64,000 nucleotides of DNA from Panax quinquefolius (lineage: Eukaryota > Streptophyta > Magnoliopsida > Apiales > Araliaceae): assembly GCA_020205615.1 (NCBI GenBank), contig CM035171.1, positions 28,443,105-28,507,104 on the forward strand. The letters run 5' to 3'. Made by a program: the position numbers and the translations under genes. This document shows positions 11,463-23,069 of the stretch, in pieces. Under the pieces are notes generated by a model. The model searched no databases and was not told the DNA's origin. It was given only the letters and a program-made list of their open reading frames with translations. Positions within the stretch are counted from its first letter, which is position 1, and the number at the start of each line of letters is the position of its first letter.

Positions 11463-11735
11463 CTAATAAACGCACTGCATCAAGTTCAGGCTCATCGAAC
11501 AAAGTCCGATAGACGCTTAACATATAAAAGTATATATATATATATTAAACCAAGAAATGCTCCGCATCAAGTCTAGGCTCAATCGAGGCATAACTTTCGG
11601 ACGATCGCTTAATATATATAAGTATATATATATTAAAGCGATGAACGCTCCGCACTAAAGTTCAGGCTCAATCGAGGCATAACTCGATAATGTTAGTCGA
11701 TATATATAAATATATATATATATATATACAGACTG
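11272..11735. repeat. Five about 50-bp modules separated by (TA)n runs in the L-plus LTR
   Basis: The module reads AACGCACTGCATCAAGTTC, then AGGCTCATCGAACAAAGTCCGA. It occurs near 11265, 11368, 11468, 11553 and 11643, each followed by a (TA)n stretch of variable length. The two middle copies (11368 and 11468) are nearly identical. The reversed array is at 5640-5690, 21970-22010, 22060-22110 and 22150-22195 in L-minus. Confidence 0.8.
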
Positions 11736-12961
11736 GAAGGAAACCACGGACCGAAGTCTAGGCAAAAGCAAGCAGCACGACTCTCAACGTGTAGAACGTG
11801 TGTGCAAAGATGAAGAGAAAGACTCTAAAGTGTGTAAGAAGGCTTACAACTGACTGCTAAAAAAAGGCTTCTATATCTTTAGAGTGGAGAAATACTGGCT
11901 TGGATGTGTACAAAAAGGGCTATATATGAGCTTATAGGTGTTTGAAAGCGGGAAGATACACTGTATGGCAAGTGTAGAGCAAATTGTGCCAGGTTTCCCC
12001 GTCGGTTTCTCCTTAGAAATCAGCACCCCAAGCCTCTTATTTATAGGCAAAGGTGTCATGCAGTGTACCGCAACTTAGCCATGAGATGTACCGAGGCGGG
12101 TCGGTCGGCCCAACTTTTTCTGGTCAGTCGTCTCAAAATGCACGTGCACTCGAACCTTCATAATGTCCACTCGAATTTTGAGAAGTGCAATCCGGGCATC
12201 CGTTTTGAGGTATTCAGGACCTATTTCGGACCGCCGTTGCAAGAGTTGTACGATGGCATGGGATTAAAGTTTGTACGAAGTCTTTGAAGATGGGACGAGG
12301 CCCTCCGGTCTTCAAGCTTCAACTTTTATCCGTTACCCCGCACAATAGTCACTCGGGATTGGTTAGCCTTATGGGACATTGTTGCGTAGAGACGTGACGT
12401 GGCATTGTTTTGGCTGAGATGACGATGTTGCCCTTCACCGGTGCTATCGCCAGATTGGGCCGATAAAGCAGTCGTTGCTCAGACTTCGCTAAGATTGGAC
12501 TGCTATAATTTATTGAAGGTCCTCATTGTCATCTTTGAGGTGTGCCTGTTTTCCCGATGTTATTGCCGGGTTGGCACAGTGTATCTTGTTGTGAGTACCG
12601 AGATTAAAGCTGATGGCATTTGAAACAAGCATTTCCGGGGTTATCTCTGAAACTGCATTCCTTGGGGTTATCACCAAGGTTGGTGGCTATTCCCATGGTT
12701 GGGACTGAGACTGGATACCTCGGGGTCATCTATGAGATTAATCGGTCTTCTCCGGTGTGTGTTCCGGTATTGTATCTGCAGGTCTTGGGGTTAGATCCAA
12801 GGTTGAAATTGTTACTCCCAGATTGCGATCCGGGGTTGATGTTGTACTTCTGGTAGTATCCGATATGGATTTGGATTATCTATCAGGGTTCTCTCTTAAA
12901 AGACGAATCTGTCCTCCTGCAATGTTAGTAACAGTAGTACAGAAAATTTTGAGTGTCTACA

Positions 12962-14745
12962 TATGCCCCTCTTTATCATACTCATGCATGGCGATGTATG
13001 GGTAGGATAAAGAATCCTAGACACTTGAAACGTAATAAGATAAACATGATGCTAAGGGTAGCAACATGATGCAAATGTATGATGCATATGTATGGGGTTG
13101 TGGCCCAACATGCTGGGGATGATTGCTGGCTCCCTGTTGCTTCAACTGGGGATTGGCAATACTGACCAGATCTGATGTGCAAGCTGAATCTCTTAGGATA
13201 TTGGTGTTGGAGTTATCACCAAATTCCTGTGTTCTTGATAACGACTTGATACTAAAGGGGTATCTCTTATGCGTAAGAAATTTGTGGGGATAAAGCTTGA
13301 TCTGTTTGAGGATGTGTATAACATATTCCATTATCTATCCTCTTTGATAATGTTGACCTCTCCTGGTTAGTATCGCCAGAATATGTCATGATTCTATTGG
13401 ATTTACTGCCAACAGCAAATGCTGTCAGGGATGCCAGACCTTCATTGACGTGTGAATCAACGACTGAAACATCCTATGGGATATACTGTCAAGGTTACTT
13501 GACCTTCGCTGATGTGTAGATCAACGGAGCATTGAGTTGTGACCCCTGCCGGGGATCCGCTGGGGAATATGAGTAGCTGGGTATAAGAACCTCGAACAGC
13601 TCTATAGCTCTGACAGGTTTAAATGATATCGACTGAAATGATGTCAAGGCTGCTTGACCTTCGTTAACGGACATGGCAACGAATGAACGTGTTATAACCC
13701 CCACCGGGGATCTACGTTGTAACCCCCGTCAGGGACTCACGGTGTAACCCCCGTCGGGGACTCACGTTATAACCCCCGTCGGGGACTCACGTAGGGTAAC
13801 GACCTGGAGTCGGCGGCATCGGACCTATATAAGGTATTGTAGTATGTGATTTGTGACAACTGAGGTCATCGACAGAGTATACCTTGCGTTCAGGCGACTA
13901 CCAATGAGTGAAATGCAAATTCAAAGTCTTATCTGAGAAGAACAGGATTGTATGCTGTTTTGCTCAATCGTGTGGCATTTTTATTCCCGATTTGACCTTT
14001 CTAGCCCGTAAGAACTTCGTTTCAACTCGAACTTGACCAAACCGGAGGGGTGGGGCCAACATAGAGGAGCCGCAGGTGCACTCGCTGCATGACCATTGGT
14101 GAGAGCTCACGACAAAGCGTGATGATAAATCCCCATGACCGCCTTCACACAAGTCACTTTCAACTTGTTTCTCTCTAGAAAAACCATGAGCCACTTTCAG
14201 ATTTGCTGAGTTCGGACTGCTTTTTGCAAATTCTGTCACCGTACAAGTATTCTACACTATCCTGGTAACGTATGCATGTATTTTTTCCAGTTTCTGTTCG
14301 TTAGATTGTGAGATATCGCACGAAATGCATCTAAACACATAGTAGTGATTATGTATGCACAAATGACTTGATAAAAAGTATTCAACATAGTAAATGTTAG
14401 TATTAAACCATGCTGAACATAATGATGTGAAAAATTTTGACTTTTGAGACAGTCAAATTGGCACCTTTTTCTGCTATTTCTTGTCCTATTTGAGGTCCAA
14501 TGAGCAAAAGGTAGAAAGGAAAAATACTCCTAGCATTGAGGTTGGCCTTATGTATGATGTTCTTAATTTTTTATGGATATATTCTGTATATGACTTTGGG
14601 GTAGGTGTGCTAATGAATGGCCATCTTGACATGCCTGTGCGCATGTGGATAGTCCTATTTTCAAAGGAGACTATGGCGAAATTTTTCCAAATGTAGGCAT
14701 TGGGTAGTCATGCATTCTAACTCTTTTATATGTTAAAGTAAATGC
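12962..14745 (+). other. L-plus internal leader, no gene seen
   Basis: Begins TATGCCCCTCTTTATC. It is clearly richer in G+C than the flanking elements. It holds loosely repeated phrases (CTGGGGAT, GTCAAGG followed by CTTGACCTTCG) and the 25-bp repeat below. I found no primer site matching a tRNA end and no convincing frame. Short open frames here are unsupported. Confidence 0.5.
13691..13790. repeat. Four copies of a 25-bp repeat with an inverted CCCC/GGGG core
   Basis: Units start at 13691, 13716, 13741 and 13766 with the form GTTATAACCCCCGTCGGGGA plus CTCAC. Each has a CCCC-GTC-GGGG stem. A diverged unit (GTTGTGACCCCTGCCGGGGA) lies at about 13534. Confidence 0.9.
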
Positions 14746-14819
14746 ATGCATGTATATAGTCATATAATGCATTTTAGAAAGCTCCAGGTAAAGCAATACC
14801 ACACCCTTTCTGAGGTGAT

Positions 14820-16020
14820 TTGGAGACTTGTTGTCCAGATATTATGGATCTGGATCAGCCGAACAGTTCTTATAGGACCGCTTCTGGCGTACGGTGGTGG
14901 GCTTCTGAAGTGCCTCATCCCCGTTCTGTCAGACAGCCTCGTCGGTTGGTGGAGGCTGTGATTCATCTCGTCCAGGTAGATGTTCCAGACGTCGAGGACG
15001 AGGAGGTGGATATTGAGGATCCCGCTCCTGCTGTACATATCCCTCTCAGGGAGCTTCCGAGCATCCAGGTGGTGAACCCAGAGTTTCTAGGTGATTTGGG
15101 TAGACACCCATCGATGTATTTGCATGCTAACGAGGTATGACGTTAGACTTTATCTTCCTTCTTTCCTATTGATGAGGATTAAAAGGGTTCTGATGTTGAT
15201 CTGTGCTTCATGCGTGTTCCGGTGTTTTACATGTACCTCGGGAACTCGATTTAGCATCCACTCCATGTACCAGGCGCTTCATCCTGATTATAGAGCAGTA
15301 GTGCATGAGTGGGGATTTGGGGCATTTTTCTCCATCCTTCCCCATCGTTGTCCCTGGGATTACCTCAGGGCATTGTCTGAGCGATGGTTTCATCAGACTC
15401 AGTCACTCCACCTGCTGGATTGCGAGGTGATGATGACGCCTATGGATTGACGATTTATCACAGGTATGGAGTTTGGATGGGAGCCAGTGCCTTGCATGGA
15501 GAATATCACCCCTACTGCCATCCGGTCCTTGTTAGGAGTTCCGGCGGGTGCGCTCAAAGGTAGGACTGTCCGTTCAGGTCCTTTGAGCGTAGATGTTATG
15601 AGCGAGCTATTGAGTGAGCCCATGCTTGCTGATAATCATTCGAGGCTACTTCATAGCAGATAACTCTTCCACGGTATCTTTCGCTTTGGTCAGCGCCATA
15701 CGTGATGTAGACCGTATAGGAGAGTACGATTGGGGCTCTTACACCTTTGCCTATTTCCTCCGGGGCATGCGTCTGCGCTCACAAGGTTTGACCGAGGCTT
15801 GGCTAGGATTTTACCCATTTTTGCTGGTGAGTATTTCTCGTGTCTTTTTCCCTTCACAGGTTAAGAGTATTTACTGACAGCAGATGTTTTGCCATTGTGT
15901 TGACAGTTTTGGGCCTATGAGAGGCTTCCATGTTTGCGTCCTATGAGTGTGTTAGACTTAGATACCTATCCACGAGGACGACGATGGCACCATTCTATTT
16001 TGCCAGAGGTCCCTGTATCT
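14820..16020 (+). pseudogene. Plant mobile domain (PMD) coding region inside the L-plus element
   Basis: The frames match the aminotransferase-like PMD family (the MAIN/MAIL1 type, including transposon-borne members). In order: LSERWFHQTQSLHL (about 15376-15417), VMMTPMD then after a TGA ITGMEFGWEPV (15427-15490), LLGVPAGALKGR (about 15529-15564), then in another frame YDWGSYTFAYFLRGM (about 15727-15771) and LTEAWLGFYPFLL. A GTGAGT donor at about 15830 and a TTGACAG acceptor ending about 15907 remove a short intron and join FWAYERLPCLRP, the usual C-terminal PMD signature. An upstream frame at 14820-15140 (acidic VDVPDVEDEEVDIEDP) may be the N-terminus. One in-frame stop (15448-15450) and a frameshift near 15620-15665 break it. 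PMD proteins act in silencing and genome stability. The role of transposon-borne copies is not known. Confidence 0.7.
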
Positions 16021-16058
16021 GAGGGCTTCGTGAAAGTAGTATGCATACAAGCCAATCA

Positions 16059-17796
16059 TGTTTGATGATAAAGCATATACTTTGTAACAATCTTATTCAT
16101 TTATTAACAAAAAGTATTTATTTATTAAAGACTTTTAAATTATCTACATGATGCTGTTTTATAATATGTGATAAACCCATAGTTTTAAGCAATGCTTTTA
16201 GAATAATGATGATGATCATTCTAATGAGATCTAAATTCTTAGAAAGCTTAAAACTAAAATAGTTCCCAATCGTTGGATTACTAAATTGGGGATTAGTGAA
16301 TCCGGATATATTGGTACATACGTTGCTTGCTCACTAGATGAGGATGATTGATCTCATGATCATTTGTGTGGAGACACTAAAGCAAGTATGTAGGTGCTTA
16401 TTAGAGAATAAGTTCACTGAACGTGACTCGCTAAGGAATACCTAATGGAGTTTTACTTGCCTGTCAATAGGAATTCCTGCAGTGATAGTAGTACAAGTGA
16501 TCCTTGGACTTGAGATCATCATTGTATCTTGTGTATGATGAGTTATACTTTGACTTATTCCTTAAGACCCTTAGGGTATATCAAAGGGTAGGTTTGGGTA
16601 TAATAAGTTATACATGGAGATAATGTATGATCAATAAAGAATCTACCACTTCTAGTAAAAGAAGAGAAATGTCCTATATGATTCGATAAATGACAACTCA
16701 GTAGTCCTTGGCCAAGGCAGAATGAAATTAGAAAGGAGTTTCTAATTTGCATTATTTGAGTTGTACATTTAAGAGTCGAAAATACATATAATTAAATAAA
16801 ATAAGACTTGACAAGAATTACATGCCTTTATATTTAATTGGGACATTGTATGGTGGAATGATTGAATTGTCACGGTAACTATTTACTCAAAGGTTCTTTT
16901 ATGATTAATGTTGAAATCTATATTATCTGAAAAGTCGTTGATCGCTAGGGAGGCTTATCCCTATTGTAGAATAAATATTATTTATTTAAATAAATTATTA
17001 GTTTAATTTATTTATTTAAATAAGATTAGAATTGTTCTAATTGATTTATTCACAACCGGTTTAATATGGAGAACCTAAAGGGTCACACCATAAAATGAAG
17101 AATAATTATTTAAGAAGTTAATGGCATAATTGTAATAATAAGTTAAGTATATTTAATTTAATCTATGGTGATAGAATAAATTAAATAGCTTAATATTTAT
17201 TATTTAATATTTTAGAAATATTAAATATAAATTAATAAGAGGAGTCTTATTATTATTATTACTTTTATTATTATTTAATTTCTGAAGGAGTTTGGGAATT
17301 AATTAATAAAAGTACTCTCAAATATCCTAATAGGATTAGGATGCAAATTAATTAAAAGAGTTTAATTAATTATCCCTAATAAGATTAGGGAGCTTAATTA
17401 ATTAAAAGAATTTAATTAATTAAAATAAAACCCAATTCCTTAATTGTTAAGGAGGGTTGCCCACATCTATAAATAAGAGGAGTCTTATTATCGGTGGGTT
17501 GTTGACTTTTACAACACACGTAATTCTAATTATTGGGTGAGTACGCCTTTTCTATAGAGATAGAAAAACTTGGGTTTTGCCAAACACCCATCTTCTTGTA
17601 TCCTTCTTCTTCCTTGGTGGATCACCTCTAGAGGCCAAACACTTGGGTGGCTAACGTTGATCAAAGGAAGGAACCAAACCCGATGGATTCAAGTTGAACG
17701 CGAAAAGGATTGGAGGTGAACTTGTACCTGAGGAAGCTCGGATCTTCAAGGGTATGATTCTTGTTCTTTCTTTTTCGTTTAATTAATAATTATACA
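16059..17796 (+). repeat. Copia-type LTR without target duplication
   Basis: A TG...CA segment (TGTTTGATGATAAAGC to AATTATACA) of about 1.74 kb that looks like a plant LTR. It has an AT-rich U3, a TATA box (CTATAAATAAG at 17467) after a CCCACAT, and a pyrimidine-rich U5 (TCTTCTTGTATCCTTCTTCTT). The phrase CTCTAGAGGCCAAACAC is common in copia LTRs. The five bases before (AATCA) and after (TAAAT) differ. Left of it is L-plus sequence, right of it is integrase of element A. It is probably one surviving LTR at a deletion or recombination junction. Lineage is not assigned, and its left edge is a best guess. Confidence 0.5.
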
Positions 17797-19135
17797 TAAA
17801 TGGTGATCCGGGTATATGGTTTGAAAGCAGAATTTGGGTTCCGCCAGTACAAGAGATTAAGGATGAAATTTTGAGTGAGGCCCATAGTTCACAATATTCG
17901 ATTCACCCTGGTAGTACCAAAATATATGAAGATCTTCAAAAACATTTCTGGTGGCCGAATTTGAAACGTGATGTTGCAGAATGTGTTGCCAAGTGTCTGA
18001 CCTGTCAGAAAGTGAAAGCAGAACATCAAAGACCGAGTGGATTGCTACAACCATTGGAGATCCGAGAATGGAAATGGGAACATATTACAATGGACTTCGT
18101 GGTTAGCCTTCCGACGACTCAGAAAGGCTACGGCGCAGTATGGGTTATCGTTGACCGACTGACGAAATCCGCACACTTCCTTCCGATCAAAATCAGATTC
18201 AACTTAGATCAGTTGGCAAGGTTATACGTAAAAGAAATTGTTTCGAGGCACGGAGTTCCGGTGTCAATTGTTTCTGATAGATATTCGTGCTTTACATCGA
18301 ATTTCTGGAAACGTCTTTAGGAATGCATGGGTACGCAATTACGAATGAGTGCAACATATCACCCTCAGACAAATGGATAGAGCGAAAGAACGATTCAGAC
18401 ATTAGAAGATATGCTAAGAGCCTGTGTGATGGACTTTAAAGGAAATTGGGATGATCACCTACCGTCGGTAGAGAGTTCTGCTACACAACAACGCTTACCC
18501 GCTGTAGTATAGGCATGTCGCCTTATGAAGCGTTATACGGCAGAAAGTGCAGAACTCCACTTTATTGGGATGAAGTTGGCAAAAGACAATTGCTAGGGCC
18601 ATAATTGGTACAGCAGACAACAGAAATAGTCAAAGTGATCCGAGCAAGACTGGTAGCAGCTCAAGATAGACAGAAGAAATACGTTGATCCACACCGTAAG
18701 AATGTTGAATTTGAACCGGGTAGTTACGTGTTCTTAAAGGTCTCTCCCTGGAAGGGAAAGATTAGGTTCGGAAAGAAAGGAAAATTGAGCCCAAGATTCA
18801 TTGGACCCTTTGAAGTACTACAAAGAATCGGAGAAGTCGCATACGAGGTAGCCCTACCTCCAGCACTCGAGAATGTCCACAACGTCTTCCATGTTTCTAT
18901 TTTACGACCCTACAAACCCGATTACAAGCATGTAATTGAATACGAACCCCTGCATTTTGAAAAAGACTTATCTTACGAAGAAATTCCTGTTCAAATTGTC
19001 GACAGAAAAGAACAAGTTCTCAGAAATAAAGTAATACCTTCTGTTAAGGTAATTTGGAGGAACCACAATGCTGAAGAAGCTACGTGGGAACTCGAAGAGA
19101 ATATGATAAAGAATTATCCTCATTTATTTACTTAA
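17797..19135 (+). pseudogene. Element A: integrase and chromodomain
   Basis: The region resumes with the start of integrase ([15 protein letters not shown]). An HHCC zinc-binding segment follows ([16 protein letters not shown] then CLTCQK), then the catalytic core ([10 protein letters not shown] with the first Asp, [13 protein letters not shown], a second Asp in VSIVSDR followed by an abnormal YSCFTS where DPRFTS is usual). After TAG codons at 18318-18320 and 18378-18380 comes [12 protein letters not shown] with the Glu, then a frameshift at about 18471-18510 and a TAA at 18602-18604. The C-terminal frame holds the SH3-like GPFEVLQRIGEVAYE, HNVFHVSILRPY and a chromodomain (VKVIWRNHNAEEATWELE) ending PHLFT. 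It would insert cDNA and target marked chromatin. As read it is inactive. Confidence 0.85.
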
Positions 19136-19238
19136 TTTTGTGTAAACGATTCTGGGGACAGAATCTTTGTAAGGGGTGGGGGGGAGAATGTAACGGGTTG
19201 AAATTATTGAGTCGTGATTCTGGGGACAGAATCCTTTT

Positions 19239-19251
19239 AAGGGGGGAAAGA
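19239..19251 (+). other. Polypurine tract of element A
   Basis: AAGGGGGGAAAGA immediately before the 3' LTR. A similar AAGGGGTGGGGGGGAGAA lies upstream at about 19170-19187. Confidence 0.8.
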
Positions 19252-21969
19252 TGTGACGAACGAGATTTTTGTAATTTAATTCTTAATATTTATTGAATTA
19301 AATAAATATTTTATTTTCGATGATTTAATTATTAGATTAAATAATTAATTGATGCAATTGTGATAGATTAATTTAATTATATGTGTTATATTTATTAAAT
19401 TAATGTAGAGAATTTTATTATTCAAAGTATGTAATTATGTGAGTTTATTAAATTAAAAGAAATATTTAATAAGCCTAATATCATTTTATAATTAATGAGA
19501 AAATTAATTATATGACTATGTGAATTAATAAGAAATTATTATATTATATTTAATTTAAATTAAATAAATTAATTGAGTTATTTTATAAAGGGTGTAACAT
19601 TATTTAAACTATATGATAAAAGAGTTTATTAAATTAAATGGGAATAAGCCTTTTAAGGCTAGCCAAACATGGCACTAGTGGAGGTTGATGGCAGTTAACC
19701 CATGATTGGGTAACTGACCACAACTGCGCCAGTTTATAAAATATATGCGTATTCTTTGAGTTCATTTTCTTAAGTCTGATAAACTAGTTAGAGAGAAATT
19801 TATAATTGTTGAGGAGAATTGTGAGTCTGTGATTGAAGAAGAATTTGAGAAGGAATTCATCTCCTATTAAAATCTACACTATGCTTTGGGTAATCTCCTC
19901 CTTCCCAAATTTTAAAGTTACGTTGTTTAAGTTTCATGAAAATGGCTTTCAAAGCTTTTGTAAAGTCTCTGTAATTGGGAAAGGGTATGATTATGAGTTT
20001 ATATATGTGTTAAATGTTATAAAATCGTATTCAATAATATATTATGTAAGTTACCATGTCATTAGTTTCATGAAAATACGTCGTATATGTTGCTCAAAAC
20101 ATACAGAGTATGGGTTTTGGCCATATGGCCCTTATACGTAATTTTAATGTGTCAAACATAAATGGTTTTGTAAAATTTATACTCGTATATTATTATGCAT
20201 GTTAATATGAAGAGACCAAACTTTAAATGAATGGATTCGGTGTTATAACAAATCCGTAGTATTAAATTTCATGATTTATGTTCAAAACCTTCAAGAACAT
20301 CAAGAACAGTGAAATTTACATATTTTAATTATGTAATTATGTGTTTTAATGGATTAAAATCATTATATAAATAATGGGTAATGATTATGTATGAATTATA
20401 TCATGTGGGTTTGATTAAATTCGTGTAGTAATAATTTAATTGGAGTTTTTGGCTGTGTTCTGCAATTTTTCGCAAATTGCATAATGATTCTTCGTTTCTT
20501 GCATCGCGCCAGCCTCGATCTAATTCCTATAATTCTGCCATGCCACGGTGCCACTACCAGTAGCGCCAAGTCTCAAACCATGATACACTTGCAATGGTAA
20601 AATGAAGGCTTAAGACTAAGGTGAAATAGCATATACCACTCACCGTAGAATGTCCAGAAATGAATTATTTTTAATGTTCAAGTCTAACAATGTGATAGCA
20701 ACTTAAATTAAAGAACATAGAGATATGTTAGAAGTATAATGAGATATTAAAATAGATACTTAACATGTAAATAAAATAATTGCAAGTGGATTGAATTATT
20801 GAATACATAATTAGCTTGTTATTCATGAAGTGTAAATTATGTGACATTAAGTGTAATAAATTGTCTAAGTATAGTCATAATTCTAGTTAGACAAAAAGAA
20901 TGAACGTTTGATGATTAGTTAAGTTATAATTAACTGGTTTTGTGAACGTAAATGGTATGTAGGATTAAATTCAAGGAACGTGTTTAATTAACGTGTAATC
21001 TACGCACGAGGCAAGTTTCCTAACCCTACTTGTTATCATTATTCAAGTTTATAAATCAAGTTCATTTCTCATGTTAAAGATTAATTAAATTTTCAAAGTA
21101 TGATTCTGTTATACAATAATTGTTCTATTGTATACCTATTGAGATTGTTATATATTATAAATATCATTTATTGTTGAACCTTGTTAGACTAGCGAATCCT
21201 TATTGATTCAACTAGTCCATAGTTGATGAACGTTCTAAATTCAGAACCCTTATTGATTTATCCAATCCAAACTTCCTTTGGTGCGGACTCTAATGTCAAA
21301 CTGAGATGAACAACCCTGCAAAGGGATTTACTTATGCGTTAGCGTTAAGATATTGTGCACAATATGGTACTAAGGGCTGATCCCCCTAAGTACAAGTAGA
21401 AAGGTCCATTGTCTTATGACTGTTAAAGGTTTCAAGTATAACCCTTGTTAACCCAGGACATAGTTCAAAGTCTTATGACCCTCAGAAATCTTTTGATTCT
21501 TGTTATTCATTCTTGATTCAAAAGTAGAGCTTTTATTTCAGAAGTCTTTGATTCACTCGCATATTATTATACATTATTATTTCATTATTTTACTTATGGG
21601 CAATTGTGCTCACTCTTGCGTAATAATAACATTGCAGTTAAGAACGAAAGAACCGACGAACCTTCCACTAGTAAAGGCAAGGGCAAGGTTAACAAGTGAT
21701 GAAGACTTGTTATTTTTTGAGATGTTGAATTTTTGTATTAAGTTAATGATGTTGTTTAGGACTTATTTGTTTATGTTTCCGCACAGATGTTTATGGTTAG
21801 TATGACCTGGGATTATGTTTATTATTCAGATGTTGTAACCCCATAAGGGGAAGATTTATTTCTATCTATTGCATGGTTTGCATTTATTATGGATAGATAG
21901 ATAGATTATATTTGTACAGTGAACACCAAATCTCGTGGAATCGAAGTACCTGGATTTAGGGGTGTCACA
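19252..21969 (+). repeat. 3' LTR of element A
   Basis: 2718 bp, TGTGACGAAC to GGTGTCACA, followed by the GTCGA duplication. It matches the 5' LTR except mainly at about 20451-20650. Clean differences include CAG against TAG (6268 against 19788) and CTAGG against CCAGG (7907 against 21452). The short open frames 19833-20141 and 21500-21805 mirror those in the 5' LTR. Confidence 0.9.
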
Positions 21970-22197
21970 GTCGAACTTTGTTCGATGAGCCTAGACTTCG
22001 GTCTGGAGCATTTACTACTTTAATATATGTATGTATATATATATATATATTAACTGTGTGTCAGACTCTGGTCGATGAGCCTGGATTTTACATCCGGTGC
22101 GTTTACTCTGCTTTTATATATATATACTTATATATATATGAACTGTTGTCGAACTACATTACGATGAGCCCGATTTTACATCACATGCGTTTATTCG

Positions 22198-22198
<1 letters not shown>

Positions 22199-22257
<59 letters not shown>
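22199..22257. repeat. (TA)n microsatellite
   Basis: About 29 uninterrupted TA units between two L-LTR modules. Confidence 0.95.
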
Positions 22258-22258
<1 letters not shown>

Positions 22259-22515
22259 TTCGTGGTGGTTGATCGCTTTTACGCTTTTCTTTATGTTTCG
22301 TCTCACTCGAGTTTACTTCATGGCGCTTAATCGCTTTAATATGCCTTTTCTTTACATTTTGTCCCTTGTGAATTTCCTTCGTGGCGGTTGGCCGTATTCT
22401 GACTATATTTACGTTTAGTCCCACTTTGAGTTTCCTCCGTGGTGGTTGATAGCTTTACGCCTTTATTTACATTTCGATCCCCGTGGAGGTGCTTCGTGGT
22501 TGGTGATCCCGTGCA
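22257..22515. repeat. Array of about 62-bp units in the L-minus LTR
   Basis: Four to five diverged units each begin with TTCGTGGTGGTTGATCGCTTT (or TTCATGGCGCTTAATCGC, TTCGTGGCGGTTGGCCG, CTCCGTGGTGGTTGATAG), followed by a T-rich ACATTT and CGTCTCACTCGAG-like segment. Confidence 0.8.
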
Positions 22516-23069
22516 GATATATATATTTATAGCTTTTATATATACACCGCTATCGCTTTCATACAAATTGCGATATCATGTGCGCTTAGAATCATGTGAT
22601 CACAGATTCAAATTTCATCGATCTAGAATCGGTTCCTCGTGATGGACATTTTCAAATTATGGCGACTTGTAAATTATTCTGCATGGTCCTGAATTTCCTC
22701 AGATGGTTTCCATACCCATGAGGAAGTCAACATTATTTTGTATATTATTTTCGTACGGATGCTTCGCATCTGTCAAATTGAATTAATCAAGTCGAAGACT
22801 TAATAAAATGGGAATGTAAAATTTCTCAATTACTATTGAGCATCAGGGTTTGAAAAACCTCTTTTATAAAACACCACTGCCATATCTTGCTTAAAATTAA
22901 ATTTTTACATAAATTCAAACCCTGTGTATATAGGTGTGAACGAGGCCTCACACTACTTCTAAATAACAGCACATTGACCCACACACACACACATACATTT
23001 AGATAATAGTTTCTTGAAAAGAGGTAGTCACCGTGGTAACACGGATGTCGGGGGGTGCCTAACACCTTC

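Larger units (their letters stand above)
10183..12961 (+). repeat. L-family LTR, plus copy
   Basis: The left edge TGTCGATGTCGGG inside A's gag is exact, because the minus copy has the same terminus at 31650 (reverse complement TGTCGACGTCGGG). The right edge is placed at GAGTGTCTACA (12961) because of the TG...CA ends and a following TATGCCCCTCTTT that starts the internal region; this end is less certain since no second complete copy exists here. The LTR contains GGTGTTAGGCACC (10459-10471), a (TG)n run (10513-10551), several (TA)n runs and the tandem modules listed separately. A TTATTTATAGGC motif at 12038-12049 could be its TATA box. Confidence 0.7.
5731..21969 (+). mobile_element. Gypsy element A (chromodomain type, Tekay/Del-like), with nested insert
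   Basis: Two LTRs of the same family (5731-8420 and 19252-21969) begin TGTGACGAAC and end GGTGTCACA. They are flanked by the same five bases GTCGA (5726-5730 and 21970-21974), so this is one insertion event into the L-minus LTR. Between the LTRs are a Met-tRNA-type primer site, an extra acidic/coiled-coil frame, the start of gag, a foreign block (10183-17796), then integrase plus chromodomain and a purine tract. The rest of gag, protease, RT and RNase H are missing, so a deletion accompanied or followed the nested insertion. The chromodomain ending in TWELEENMIKNYPHLF is typical of the Tekay/Del chromovirus group. Lineage naming is by resemblance only. Confidence 0.9.
21970..23069 (-). repeat. 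L-family LTR, minus copy, fragment 2
   Basis: Continues fragment 1 after element A. It carries CGAACTTTGTTCGATGAGCC modules separated by (TA)n runs (up to 22257), then the 62-bp array, then GGGTGCCTAACACC. Its right end is CCTTC (23065-23069), the target duplication of the copia element. All of it is the reverse complement of 10450-11500 in the L-plus LTR. Confidence 0.8.
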
